Part shown: positions 18,311-29,060 of the stretch, piece by piece
How the letters are laid out: each line of letters starts with the position of its first letter
Numbering within the stretch: position 1 is the first letter of the stretch
DNA from: Rosistilla carotiformis
Lineage (GTDB): Bacteria > Planctomycetota > Planctomycetia > Pirellulales > Pirellulaceae
DNA length: 64,000 bases
NCBI RefSeq assembly: GCF_007753095.1
Contig: NZ_CP036348.1
Location: forward strand, 3,348,001-3,412,000
Direction: 5' to 3'
Made by a program: the position numbers and the translations under genes
The notes under the pieces: model-generated
What the model saw: the letters and a program-made list of their open reading frames with translations, nothing else
The model's database searches: none
Told to the model about the DNA's origin: nothing

Positions 18311-18750
18311 TGTGTCGGCCTCCGGCCTGGGGGCGGTTGGCATGTTGGTGACCGGTGGCTTATGCCACCGGCAGGTGGTGTGCCGGCCTTTGGCCTCCGC
18401 GCGTTTGTTTGTTGGTGGGGGCGGTCTTGCTTGTCGAGATGACGCGTGCTGGAATTTGAACTTGGGAATGATTTGGCTGTGGGATGCCAGTGGCTTATGA
18501 CACCGGCATTGGGGTGGCGCCCTTTGGGCTTGGGGGCGAGTATCCGTTGGTCGATGGCTTTAGGCCGGAGGCCGGTAAAGGACCTGCCGGTGGTGTAAAC
18601 CACCGGAACGAATCCTCGTGCGGAAACCACAAGGCCGAAGGCCGGCACAGGTTTTTGTGTCGGACTCCGGCCTTTAAAAAGGCAGGTTGTGTTGCGGCGA
18701 CCGGTGGCTTATGCCACCGGCAGGTCGTGTGTCGGCCTCCGGCCTTTTTT
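18311..18750. repeat. Cluster of composite double-hairpin repeats (REP-like)
   Basis: At least four copies of a ~46-base unit occur. Each joins a perfect or near-perfect palindrome (ACCGGTGGC-TTAT-GCCACCGG type, followed by CAGGT) to a second short palindrome (GGCCTCCGGCC type). Copies: 18351-18397, 18487-18531 (degenerate), 18562-18607 (inverted) and 18700-18745. Extra half-copies of the second hairpin lie at 18314-18328, 18632-18645 and 18659-18675. The spacing is irregular and both orientations occur, so this is not a CRISPR. The surrounding 17956-18857 stretch contains no gene I can support. It lies between the defence island and an SDR gene. Confidence 0.8.
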
Positions 18751-18857
18751 GCGGCGTTGGGAGGCGGTTCTGCCTATAGAAATGAGGCGTGCCGGGCGTC
18801 GGCCTCAGCGCTGTGGAGCGATAAGGCGGGGGGCAGCTTTGGAGCAGTGGGGGCTGT

Positions 18858-19646
18858 TTAAAAACAGGTGTCGACGAGGCCGCCGTCGCAGCGGAGGGCG
18901 GCGCCGGTGGTCGCCGAGGCGCGTTGGCTGACGACGTAACTGACCATCGCGGCTACCTCTTCGACGCTCGCAAAGCGTTGGATCAAGGATCCCGAACGCG
19001 ATTCGCGAAAGAAGTCGCGCTTCACCTGTTCGATGTCCTGCTCGCAAGCCAAGCTCTCGACAAACTGCTCCACTCCTTCGCTCCACGTCGGCCCGGGGAG
19101 GACGCAGTTGACGGTCACCCCTGTGTCTTTGAGCGTCTTGGCCAAGCCGCGGGAGATCGACAGCTGAGCTGTTTTGGTCATCCCGTAATGGACCATTTCG
19201 GTCGGGATGTTGATCGCCGATTCGCTGGAGATGAAAACGATCCGGCCCCAACGGCGCTGCTGCATCGATCCCATCACCGCGCGGCTCAGTCGCACGCCAC
19301 TCATCACATTGACTTCGTAGAACCGCTGCCAATCCTCGTCGCTGATCTCCGCAAACGGCTTCGGTTCAAAGATCCCCGCGTTGTTGATCAGGATGTCGAT
19401 CGGCGCGATCGCTTCAGCTGCAGCGACGATCGCCGCGCACCCGTCAGCGGTGGAGACGTCCGCCGCGACGCCATGCAGCGACGCGCCGCCGCCGAGTTCT
19501 TTGGTCGCCCGGTCGAGCGAGGTTTGGCTGCGACCGTTGATCACCACCGTCGCTCCCTCGTCCAACAGCGACTTGGCGATCGCTTGGCCAATCCCCGAGG
19601 TCGATCCGGTGATCACGGCGAGCTTGTTGTTGAGTCCCAAATCCAT
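18858..19646 (-). CDS. SDR family NAD(P)-dependent oxidoreductase
   Basis: The 262 aa product is typical for a classical short-chain dehydrogenase/reductase. The Rossmann cofactor motif T-G-S-T-S-G-I-G lies at about 13-20, N-N-A-G near 88-91, and the catalytic serine in F-I-S-S-E-S with Y-G-M-T-K about 13 residues later; the closing G-x-x-x-R-C-D-G-G-L is the usual C-terminal signature. Residues N-G-R after the second strand favour NADP(H) as cofactor, by family analogy. The substrate cannot be read from sequence. It is transcribed divergently from the debranching enzyme and there is no operon partner. Similar proteins are often annotated as 3-oxoacyl-ACP reductase (FabG) type; nothing here proves fatty-acid synthesis. 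Confidence 0.93.
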   Translation of the reverse strand: MDLGLNNKLAVITGSTSGIGQAIAKSLLDEGATVVINGRSQTSLDRATKELGGGASLHGVAADVSTADGCAAIVAAAEAIAPIDILINNAGIFEPKPFAEISDEDWQRFYEVNVMSGVRLSRAVMGSMQQRRWGRIVFISSESAINIPTEMVHYGMTKTAQLSISRGLAKTLKDTGVTVNCVLPGPTWSEGVEQFVESLACEQDIEQVKRDFFRESRSGSLIQRFASVEEVAAMVSYVVSQRASATTGAALRCDGGLVDTCF

Positions 19647-20123
19647 CGCGTAGGTTCCTTTGAGTCAGTGCAGGGGTGGGAACCGAAGCATTGCGACGGT
19701 TCGCTGCGCGCTGGCGACGCAGCCACCGTTCAATAGATCGAATTTCCCCGCCGCCGTCGAGTCGCTTGGAAAGGCACGGGGTTCCCGAGGCTCCTCTGAG
19801 GATTCTCCCACCCAACCGTCGCCCGGCACGCGTGTCATGGCGGTCGTGGAAGCGCCGTCCTCGTCGAGTGAAGCCCTGAAGCTGGGAGAAACGTAGCGAG
19901 CTCTCAAGGGGCGGCCAAGGCGTGTTGAATTTCGCTGACCGGTTCGATGCGGAGGGAATCTAAAAGGGTTCGCAACAAGCCCGCCTCGAACAACAACTCC
20001 GCCGTTTGTGGTTTCGCTGCGGAGGGAATCTGGAAACGTTCGCAACGGGGGGCCGCGTGAGTCGCTAAACTGGGGTGTCCATGCTCCCGCCACCCCAGAC
20101 TTTTATTGAACGACGGTAACCCG
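19647..20123. other. Divergent intergenic region with a 70-base-offset direct repeat
   Basis: This region between the SDR gene (minus) and the debranching-type glucosidase (plus) holds no convincing gene. Two imperfect copies of a ~29-base sequence, TGCGGAGGGAATCT followed by six or seven bases and GTTCGCAAC-like sequence, lie at 19948-19977 and 20018-20046, offset by 70 bases. Both precede the glucosidase start by less than 180 bases, so they could be regulator sites or simply a local duplication. Confidence 0.55.
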
Positions 20124-22061
20124 ATGAACGACGATGACAACCGGGACCTCGCCGAATGGCTCGAAACCGATGGGCTCGGCGGTTTCGCTTCCGGTACCGT
20201 CGGTGGTCAGCGGACGCGTCGCTACCACGCGTTGCTGTTAGTCGCTGAAAAGCCTCCCGCCGAGCGTGTCGTGCTTGTCAACGGTATCGACGTCGTCGTG
20301 GAGACGGTCGAGCGAGCGTATCCGATCTCGACGCAGTACTATCGCGGTGATGTCCGTTCGCCCGACGGTGGCAAGCGGCTGGAATCGTTTTCGATCGAAC
20401 CGTGGCCAACATGGCGGTTTGAGATCAGCGAGGCGGTCACGATCGTCCAAGAGCTGTTTGTTCCCGAGGGGCTGCCTGGCGTAGCCATGCGTTGGCGTGT
20501 GGAGGGACCGCGAGGTGGACTCTCCCTGCGCGTGCGACCTTTCCTCTCGGGACGGGACTTCCACGCGTTGCATCACGCCAATCCCGATTTCGATTCCACC
20601 ACGCATCGCGCGGCCGGTTCGCTCTCATGGCAACCCTATCCCGACATGCCATCGATCCACGCTCAAGCGAACGCTCGGCTTGTCGAAGCGCCCGATTGGT
20701 ACTACGGCTTCCTTTATACTGCCGAACGGGAGCGTGGCCTCGACGACATGGAAGACCTTGCCACGCCGGGCGAGTTCCATTGGGACTTGAATCCGCAAGA
20801 CGCTTACCTATTGCTGTCGGCCAACCAGCCGATGAGTAAGCTTTCGGAAAACGAGGGCCTTTCGGCGGAGAACTGTTACGCAGCGATCGCGCAGCAGGAA
20901 CGTCACCGTCGCGAACAAGCGGGGCGCGAAGCGGAGACCGTTCGTTCATATATCGTCAAGCGTGGCGCAGGGGCTTCGGTGATCGCCGGTTATCCCTGGT
21001 TCGGCGACTGGGGACGCGATACCTTCATCGCCCTCCGCGGTCTCTGTTTGACTTCGCCCGATCGGCTCGCGATCGCCCATCGGATTTTGCTGTTGTGGTC
21101 GGAGACCGTTTCGCATGGGATGCTCCCCAACCGTTTTCCCGATCGCGGCGACACGCCCGAATACAACGCGGTCGATGCTTCGCTGTGGTACATCGTGGCG
21201 GTTCAAGAGTGCTTCGACGCCCACCGTCGTGAAAAGCGAGGGCTTCCGCATGAAGAGACGACCCGTCTGTTGGCCGCCGTCGATGCGATCTTGGATGGTT
21301 ATACCGCAGGGACACGTTACGGCATCCGGATGGACGACGATGGTTTGATCGCGGCGGGAGAGTCAGGCGTGCAGCTGACTTGGATGGATGCCAAAGTCGG
21401 CGATTGGGTCGTCACTCCGCGGATCGGCAAGCCGGTTGAAATCCAAGCCCTTTGGATCAACGCCCTCGCGTTTGCAAGCCGTTACGACCGCGATCGGCGT
21501 TCGCAGCTGGAAATCGCCCAAGCATCGTTTACTAAAAAGTTCTGGAACGAAGCCGACGGGTACCTTCACGATATCGTCGATCTCGACCACGTATCGGGAA
21601 GCGTCGACGCGGCGTTTCGTCCCAATCAGATCTTCGCCGCCGGCGGGCTGCCGGTCGCGCTGTTGGACGACGAAAAGTGCCGACGCGTGGTCGAAGCGGT
21701 CGAAGCTCAATTGCTCACTCCCATCGGCCTGAGATCGCTCGCCCCCGGTCATCCCGATTACAAGCCGCGCTATCAAGGCGACCTGCGAACTCGCGATGCC
21801 GCGTATCATCAAGGGACGGTCTGGCCGTGGTTGATGGGCCCGTTTGTCGAAGCGTGGCTGAAAGTCCAACATGGTTCGGACGCTGCCAAGTCGCAGGCAA
21901 AGCAAAGGTTCTTGCAACCCATGCAGGAACATTTGCAACAAGCGGGGCAGGGGCATATCAGCGAAGTCGCCGACGCCGAACCGCCTCACACCCCGCGCGG
22001 CTGCCCCTTCCAAGCCTGGTCGTACGGCGAATATCTGCGGATCAAGGCAATGGTTCAGTGA
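20124..22061 (+). CDS. Amylo-alpha-1,6-glucosidase / glycogen debranching-type enzyme
   Basis: The 645 aa product hydrolyses alpha-1,6 branch points of glycogen-like glucans by family analogy. The N-terminal domain (about 5-220) starts with W-L-E-T-D-G-L-G-G-F-A-S-G-T and R-R-Y-H-A-L-L, the usual archaeal/bacterial debranching N-domain. The C-terminal (alpha/alpha)6 barrel carries W-F-G-D-W-G-R-D-T-F-I-A near 295, N-R-F-P-D-R-G followed by Y-N-A-V-D-A-S-L-W, T-W-M-D-A-K with P-V-E-I-Q-A-L-W, and Y-H-Q-G-T-V-W-P-W near the end. These acidic residues include the expected catalytic ones. ATG 20124 is preferred over TTG 20106 because conserved sequence begins soon after it and ATG is the commoner codon. 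It stands alone, without glycogen synthesis genes nearby. Cytoplasmic; no signal peptide seen. Confidence 0.92.
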   Translation: MNDDDNRDLAEWLETDGLGGFASGTVGGQRTRRYHALLLVAEKPPAERVVLVNGIDVVVETVERAYPISTQYYRGDVRSPDGGKRLESFSIEPWPTWRFEISEAVTIVQELFVPEGLPGVAMRWRVEGPRGGLSLRVRPFLSGRDFHALHHANPDFDSTTHRAAGSLSWQPYPDMPSIHAQANARLVEAPDWYYGFLYTAERERGLDDMEDLATPGEFHWDLNPQDAYLLLSANQPMSKLSENEGLSAENCYAAIAQQERHRREQAGREAETVRSYIVKRGAGASVIAGYPWFGDWGRDTFIALRGLCLTSPDRLAIAHRILLLWSETVSHGMLPNRFPDRGDTPEYNAVDASLWYIVAVQECFDAHRREKRGLPHEETTRLLAAVDAILDGYTAGTRYGIRMDDDGLIAAGESGVQLTWMDAKVGDWVVTPRIGKPVEIQALWINALAFASRYDRDRRSQLEIAQASFTKKFWNEADGYLHDIVDLDHVSGSVDAAFRPNQIFAAGGLPVALLDDEKCRRVVEAVEAQLLTPIGLRSLAPGHPDYKPRYQGDLRTRDAAYHQGTVWPWLMGPFVEAWLKVQHGSDAAKSQAKQRFLQPMQEHLQQAGQGHISEVADAEPPHTPRGCPFQAWSYGEYLRIKAMVQ

Positions 22062-22129
22062 TCGCGTTTCCGCGACACTGTGGTTCCAATCGTGTATGCT
22101 GGTGTGGTTGTGCGTGTCGACGCACTTCA

Positions 22130-22155
22130 CCCTCCCGCGGCTTGCTGTGGGAGGG
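22130..22155. repeat. Stem-loop downstream of the debranching-type gene
   Basis: CCCTCCC (22130-22136) pairs perfectly with GGGAGGG (22149-22155) around a 12-base loop, about 70 bases after the stop. No T-run follows, so it is not a classical intrinsic terminator, but it may end or stabilise the transcript. The rest of 22062-22308 holds nothing else I can support. Confidence 0.5.
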
Positions 22156-22308
22156 TCGATAAACGAGCCTTCAGCGAGTTTTTCGGGGAGGGCTTACCGG
22201 AACGCCCCGCGCGGGTTCGGACCTCCGGCGACTTGTTGGAATAGGAACTCTACAGTCAGCCCCACCTTCCAACTTCCTACCACCTTTCAGCATTGATGTT
22301 CGCGCCTA

Positions 22309-25300
22309 ATGCGATCTCTAAACGCTCGCCTCCCACCAGGTAAACCCGTGATCCGCTATTTCACGCAGCTTGTCGCATGTTGCTCGATCCTTTCGGTCGC
22401 TGACGCAGCGGAACAGCCTATCGATTTCGGACGCGCGATCCGTCCGATCCTGGCCGATAAATGTTTTGCCTGTCATGGTCCCGATCCCGAGCATCGCGAA
22501 GCCGACCTGCGGTTGGACATCGCGCCGCCAGCGGATTCGTCGACGATCGTCCCCGGCAAACCGGAGGAGAGCGAATTGGTAGCGCGGATCCTTTCGGCCG
22601 ATCCCGATCTGCAGATGCCGCCGGCGGGGACCGGCAAACCGTTGACGGATCAGGAAATCGAGTTGCTGCAACATTGGATCGCTGAGGGAGCCCAATACCA
22701 ACAGCACTGGGCATTTGTTCCGCCGACACGTCCCACGGTTCCTTTCGCCATCGATCGGGCAAAGCCATCCACCACGGAGACGTCTGCCGACACGCAAGTC
22801 ACAACTTCTGAAACGCTTCGCAATTGGATCCGCAATCCGATCGATGCGTTTGTTTTGCAGCGACTGAAGAAAGAAGGAATTGTGCCTTCTCCCGAAGCGG
22901 ACCGCGTGACGTGGCTGCGACGGTTGAGTCTCGATTTGATCGGCTTGCCACCAACGATCGCGGAGGTCGATGCGTTTGCGGCCGATCGATCGCCCGACGC
23001 CTTTGATACGCAGATCGAACGCCTGCTCAATTCGCCTCACTTCGGTGAACGTTGGGGAAGGATCTGGTTGGACGCGGCCCGTTACGCCGATTCGAACGGC
23101 TACGAAAAAGACGCCCCGCGTCAAATGTGGTTCTATCGCGATTGGGTCGTCGACGCGTTGAATCGGAATATGCCCTACGACGATTTCATCGTGCAACAGA
23201 TCGCGGGGGATCTGATTCCCGATGCGACGCAAGCGAATCTTGTCGCCACTGGTTTCCTGCGGAACTCGATGGTCAACGAAGAGGGGGGCGCCGACCCGGA
23301 GCAATTCCGGATGGAAGGGATGTTCGACCGGATGGATGCGATCGGCAAGAGCGTCTTGGGACTGACGACTCAGTGCGCCCAATGCCATACGCACAAATAC
23401 GATCCGTTGACGCACGAAGGCTACTACCGCATGTTTGCCTTTTTGAACAACACGTACGACGCGATCATCCCGGTCTACACACCTGAAGAGCAGCAGCGGA
23501 TCGATTCGATCGAGGCGGAGATCGCTGCGATCGAAACGGAGCTGAAGGATTCGATGCCCGATTGGCGGGAGCAACTGCAAGCGTGGGCTGCCGATTCGCA
23601 AAAATCGGTGGGCGATTGGCAAGTCCTGACGCCTAGCGACATCCCGTACGAAGGACAGAAGTTTCGCGTGCTCGACGATTCGTCGATCGTCAGCGAAAGT
23701 TACGCACCGGCCAACTCGGCACCTCAATTTGGGATGACGACCACCGCGGAAAAGATCAGCGCGATCCGAGTCGAATTGCTGACGCATCCTCAATTGCCGC
23801 GACGTGGTCCGGGGCGTTCGGTTCGCGGCACCGCGGCGCTGACGGAGATGACAGTCTATGTCGCTCCGTTGGATCAGCCCGAGAAGCGGACCAAGGTGAA
23901 GATCGTTTCTGCGACCGCCGACGTCAATCCGGCGGAAGCACCGCAACCGGATTACCTGATCAATATCAGGGCCAAAGGTGGCGACAAACGTGTCACCGGG
24001 CCGATCGCCTATGCCATCGATGGGGATAAGAAAACGGCGTGGAGTACCGATCTCGATCCCGGTCGACGGAACCAACCACGCAAGGCGGTCTTTGTCTTCG
24101 AGCAACCGGTTGGGTTTCCGCAGGGTACCGTTCTGACGATCCAGCCCGAGATGCGGCATGGCGGTTGGAACAGCGATGACAACCACAATTGCCTGATGGG
24201 ACGCTATCGGTTTTCGCTGACGACCGACGCGGCGCCGGTCGCCGATCCCGTGCCCCATGCGGTCCGCGAGATCTTGGCGAACTCGCCAGACTTCGACACG
24301 CCCGAACAACTGGCGGCAGTGTTCAGCTACTGGCGAACGACAGTCGTCGACTGGGCCGATGCCAACGCAAAGATCGAAGCGTTGTGGAAGAGCTACCCCG
24401 AGGGGTCGAACCAGTTGGTGTTGGAGCAGCGGCTCGCCAAGCGGACGACATCGATCCTCGATCGAGGCGACTTTCTTAGCCCCAAGCAGGTTGTGGAACC
24501 GGGCGTGCCGGAGTTCTTGCATCCATTGGATCCATCGGCTCCGCCAACTCGAATGACGTTTGCTCGTTGGTTGGTCGACAAGCGATCCCCGACGACCGCG
24601 CGTTCGATTGTGAATCGGATCTGGCAGGCCTACTTTGGAATCGGACTCGTCGAGACGAGCGACGACTTCGGCTTGCAGAGCGCTCCGCCATCGCATCGCG
24701 AACTGTTGGATTGGCTGGCCGTTGAACTGATGGAAAACGATTGGCAACTGAAGTCGATTCATCGGTTGATCGTCTCCTCGGCGACCTACCGCCAATCGTC
24801 GAACGTGAGCCCGTCGGGCGTGGTCGCGTCCAAGTCGAGCTCTTATGAAGAAGATCCCTACAACCGCCTGCTCGCTCGCGGGCCGCGGTTCCGCGTCGAT
24901 GCAGAGATCGTCCGCGACATTACGCTGTCGGCCAGTGGATTGCTGAACACTCAGCTCGGCGGGCCGTCGGTTTATCCACCCGCTCCTGGTCTGTTGTTCC
25001 AACCGCCCGCCAGCTATGGGCCCAAGACATGGAATGAAGCGACCGGCGAAGATCGCTATCGCCGTGGACTCTATACATTCCGCTTCCGTAGCGTCCCCTA
25101 TCCGATGCTCGACGCGTTCGATGCCGATCCGGGGAACGTGTCGTGCGTTCGGCGGAATCGATCCAATACGCCGCTGCAAGCGTTGACGCTGTTGAATGAA
25201 CCGCTGTCGATGGAGTGCGCGATCGCATTGGCGAAGCGAATCGTTAAATCGGAGCAGGCCGATGATGCGAGCCGATTGCGGTTTGCTTTCCGAACCTGTG

Positions 25301-25506
25301 TGGCGCGTCAGCCGACAACCAACGAATTGCAAACGTTGCAAAACTTGTTGGACAAGCAGCGGCAACGGATTGCGAGCGACGAAGTCGATGCTGCCAAGAT
25401 TGTTCAATCGCCCGAAGCGGCTTCGGACGACGTCGACCAGCTGGCTGCGTGGACTTTGGTTTCCCGCGTGCTGCTGAGTCTCGACGAAACGATGACCAAA
25501 GAGTGA
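22309..25506 (+). CDS. Planctomycete cytochrome C (PSCyt1) / DUF1549 / DUF1553 protein
   Basis: The 1065 aa exported protein has the standard planctomycete order. A signal peptide ends near A-D-A-A-E-Q. A PSCyt1 heme domain carries C-F-A-C-H near residue 57 and M-P-P-A as likely second ligand region; then come DUF1549 (about 175-390, [14 protein letters not shown]), a variable middle with a coiled-coil-like E-rich stretch and a carbohydrate-binding-like segment, and DUF1553 (about 740-1010, starting R-x-x-F-A-R-W-L-V). Its biochemical role is unknown; such proteins are thought to act in the periplasm, often together with DUF1501 proteins, and one follows 80 bases downstream. Start ATG 22309 is used; GTG 22348, closer to the signal peptide, is a fair alternative. 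Confidence 0.92.
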   Translation: MRSLNARLPPGKPVIRYFTQLVACCSILSVADAAEQPIDFGRAIRPILADKCFACHGPDPEHREADLRLDIAPPADSSTIVPGKPEESELVARILSADPDLQMPPAGTGKPLTDQEIELLQHWIAEGAQYQQHWAFVPPTRPTVPFAIDRAKPSTTETSADTQVTTSETLRNWIRNPIDAFVLQRLKKEGIVPSPEADRVTWLRRLSLDLIGLPPTIAEVDAFAADRSPDAFDTQIERLLNSPHFGERWGRIWLDAARYADSNGYEKDAPRQMWFYRDWVVDALNRNMPYDDFIVQQIAGDLIPDATQANLVATGFLRNSMVNEEGGADPEQFRMEGMFDRMDAIGKSVLGLTTQCAQCHTHKYDPLTHEGYYRMFAFLNNTYDAIIPVYTPEEQQRIDSIEAEIAAIETELKDSMPDWREQLQAWAADSQKSVGDWQVLTPSDIPYEGQKFRVLDDSSIVSESYAPANSAPQFGMTTTAEKISAIRVELLTHPQLPRRGPGRSVRGTAALTEMTVYVAPLDQPEKRTKVKIVSATADVNPAEAPQPDYLINIRAKGGDKRVTGPIAYAIDGDKKTAWSTDLDPGRRNQPRKAVFVFEQPVGFPQGTVLTIQPEMRHGGWNSDDNHNCLMGRYRFSLTTDAAPVADPVPHAVREILANSPDFDTPEQLAAVFSYWRTTVVDWADANAKIEALWKSYPEGSNQLVLEQRLAKRTTSILDRGDFLSPKQVVEPGVPEFLHPLDPSAPPTRMTFARWLVDKRSPTTARSIVNRIWQAYFGIGLVETSDDFGLQSAPPSHRELLDWLAVELMENDWQLKSIHRLIVSSATYRQSSNVSPSGVVASKSSSYEEDPYNRLLARGPRFRVDAEIVRDITLSASGLLNTQLGGPSVYPPAPGLLFQPPASYGPKTWNEATGEDRYRRGLYTFRFRSVPYPMLDAFDADPGNVSCVRRNRSNTPLQALTLLNEPLSMECAIALAKRIVKSEQADDASRLRFAFRTCVARQPTTNELQTLQNLLDKQRQRIASDEVDAAKIVQSPEAASDDVDQLAAWTLVSRVLLSLDETMTKE

Positions 25507-25586
25507 CGTTTTGCAGTGACTGTAATTCCGTGAACTCCGTTGACTGAAGCTCTCCTAAACGCCTCCCTTTTTGTGAATCCCAATCG

Positions 25587-26990
<1,404 letters not shown>

Positions 26991-27284
26991 GCAACTTCTC
27001 GCAAGGAGAAGCAGGAATAGCAGCGGGGCGACTGCAACCGTCGTAGGGAACAGTTTTGGTTGCCCCTATTGGCTATGCTTGGGCCGTAGGGGAAATCGTT
27101 TAATTTCTCGGGTAACGTTCCGCTGGCGGCCTGGGTTTGCTGCCGAATGCACCTTAGTGGCGCGATAATGGCGGCGATTCGGTTCTTGACACCCGCATCC
27201 CCTCGAATGTAGCATGTCGTACATCTGATGGTCCGATATATGATCGGGGCGTTTTTTTTCCGACATTTGTAAAGGCAAGTACGA

Positions 27285-28247
27285 ATGAAACAGCGTGAAG
27301 ATCGTACCCGGAACAGGGGGTTCACCCTCGTCGAACTGTTGGTCGTGATTGCGATCATCGGAATTCTGGTTGGCTTGCTTCTTCCGGCGGTACAAGCCGC
27401 CCGCGAAGCGGCACGTCGGATGCAATGTTCCAACCAATCGAAACAGTTGGCCCTTGCATTGCATAACTATCATGACACCCACCGCGCATTTCCTGCCGGG
27501 CTGATGAACACGATTTCGTATTGGCCTGGTGATCCCGCGTTAGGCGCGTCGGCACGAGGTGGATGGTTTGGTCCAATCTTGCCGTTCGTCGAACAGTCTG
27601 CGATTTACGATGCTTGGATGGCGGAACAGCAGGCGGGGGTCCGCAACCTCTTCTTCAGCCTCCGAAAAGAGGTGATTCCATCGTTCAACTGCCCTTCGGA
27701 TCCCGGCGCGGGAAAAGTAACGACCGACGGCATCGCAGGCAACTACCTGCTCTGCGGTGGCGGTTATGCCTGGGGCAATGAAAACACCGTCACCGATTCC
27801 ACGGGGAAACGTCCGACGGGAATGTTCTACACCCAATCCTGGATTCGAATGCGGGACGTCATCGACGGAACGTCCAATACGGTGCTGGGAAGCGAAATCA
27901 TTCTTGTGGACGATCTCGAAGGGACCCCGCCGGCAGGTTGTGGATCTCGAGATATGCGGGGCCTGTATTGGAATCATGTCCACATGGGAAGCTTGGTTCT
28001 CACCGCACGTCCCCCAAATTCGACAGCTGGCGATATCATGAGCTGGGGCGGCCGAAGCACGCGGCATGCACCGCTGGCCAGTTGTTCCAACAACGGCGGG
28101 ATCGTTACGCCTCGCAGCCATCATCCCGGGGGTGTCCAGGTGATGCTTGCCGACGGATCGGTTCGCTTTGTAGCAGAAACCATCGATACCAGCCTGTTTC
28201 AATATCTTGGTACCAAGGGGGACGGCGAGGTGATTGGGACGTACTAG
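27285..28247 (+). CDS. DUF1559 protein with type II pseudopilin-like N-terminus
   Basis: The 320 aa product carries a prepilin leader: R-N-R-G-F-T-L-V-E-L-L-V-V-I-A-I-I-G-I-L, with cleavage expected after the glycine and Glu at +5. The hydrophobic helix continues to A-A-R-E-A-A-R-R-M-Q-C. The body is the DUF1559 domain, ending in the H-x9-D-G motif (H-H-P-G-G-V-Q-V-M-L-A-D-G-S) near residue 290. This family is heavily amplified in planctomycetes and is presumed to be processed by a prepilin peptidase and surface associated; its job is unknown. AAAGG lies about 10 bases before the ATG. A small lipoprotein gene follows, the common pairing for this family. The 294-base gap before it holds no gene. 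Confidence 0.93.
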   Translation: MKQREDRTRNRGFTLVELLVVIAIIGILVGLLLPAVQAAREAARRMQCSNQSKQLALALHNYHDTHRAFPAGLMNTISYWPGDPALGASARGGWFGPILPFVEQSAIYDAWMAEQQAGVRNLFFSLRKEVIPSFNCPSDPGAGKVTTDGIAGNYLLCGGGYAWGNENTVTDSTGKRPTGMFYTQSWIRMRDVIDGTSNTVLGSEIILVDDLEGTPPAGCGSRDMRGLYWNHVHMGSLVLTARPPNSTAGDIMSWGGRSTRHAPLASCSNNGGIVTPRSHHPGGVQVMLADGSVRFVAETIDTSLFQYLGTKGDGEVIGTY

Positions 28248-28258
28248 CGTCGTTCGAG

Positions 28259-28284
28259 TCGCTTGATTTCTGTGCATCAAGCGA
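28259..28284 (+). terminator. Perfect 9-bp stem-loop after the DUF1559 gene
   Basis: TCGCTTGAT (28259-28267) pairs with ATCAAGCGA (28276-28284) around an 8-base loop, 11 bases after the stop codon. There is no clear U-run after it, so it may act as a terminator-like, mRNA-stabilising or attenuating hairpin. The rest of the 349-base gap up to 28596 shows no gene. Confidence 0.45.
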
Positions 28285-28596
28285 TTCGCAAACCCTTCCC
28301 ACGTCACGCATTTTCCATCACCGCTCCGTTGCGATCGCTTTCCGTTCTGCCACGAACGGGTCGCAGTCGCCGGGGCGCTGATTTGCCACCCGATCGCGAT
28401 CGGCCCCGGCACGGTCACCAACGTTCGAAAAGGGCGCACTCCCATCCAGAGTCGCATCTTCTTCGAGCCCTTCGGCGTGGCCGTTCACGTCGCAAACTTC
28501 CACGCATCCTGCTTGAACTCACCCTCAAGCCTCCCCTCTCAATAGCCTCCTGATCCGCGAGCAGACTCGCGTTCGAATCGTAGAAAGGATCCACAC

Positions 28597-28998
28597 ATGA
28601 TGTGCTTGCCACGCCACGCGCTATGGTTATTAGCGGTCTCCGTTTTTGTCGGCTGTTCCAACTCTGGATCCGGCCCCGCGCTCTACGAAGTATCCGGCGA
28701 AGTGGTTGTCGATGGCCAACCGCTTGAAAACGGATCGATCACATTTGAGCCCGTCGACGGGAAAGGAGGAGTCTATGGAGATCAAATTCAGAACGGGCGG
28801 TACACCGTCCAGGTTGCCAGTGGAGAAAAACGAGTCAGCATTCTTGCCAGTCGTCCTTCCAAAGCTTTGGGACCCGATGGGAATCCAATGTCGGAGCAGT
28901 ACATCCCGGCAAGCTACAATACAAAAAGCCAGTTGACGGCCAGCGTGGTTGCGGATGCACAAAATGAAGTCGACTTTACGCTGGATGTCGGCAAGTGA
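28597..28998 (+). CDS. Small lipoprotein with transthyretin/carboxypeptidase-regulatory-like fold
   Basis: The 133 aa product has a lipoprotein signal (L-L-A-V-S-V-F-V-G-C, Cys near residue 20), so it should be membrane anchored. After it comes Y-E-V-S-G-E-V-V-V-D-G-Q-P-L-E-N-G-S-I-T-F, the recurrent pattern of planctomycete carboxypeptidase-regulatory-like proteins with a transthyretin-like beta sandwich. It follows a DUF1559 gene, the common pairing for this family, and precedes a DUF1553 gene. AAGGA lies 8 bases before the ATG. Role unknown; extracellular or periplasmic. Confidence 0.88.
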   Translation: MMCLPRHALWLLAVSVFVGCSNSGSGPALYEVSGEVVVDGQPLENGSITFEPVDGKGGVYGDQIQNGRYTVQVASGEKRVSILASRPSKALGPDGNPMSEQYIPASYNTKSQLTASVVADAQNEVDFTLDVGK

Positions 28999-29060
28999 GC
29001 GGCGTCCGGTCGTTTGCTAGTCGATCGATTTTCCCTCGCCAATCGTTCCTGCACGGCATC

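Noticed and set aside
18311-18750. Possible CRISPR array
   Set aside because: Repeats are palindromic, irregularly spaced, in both orientations and diverged; no cas genes nearby.
22318-25407. Very long minus-strand open frame (about 1029 codons) opposite the PSCyt1/DUF1553 gene
   Set aside because: Arg/Gln/Asp-rich without any family motif and antisense to a gene with clear domains; it results from codon bias in GC-rich DNA.
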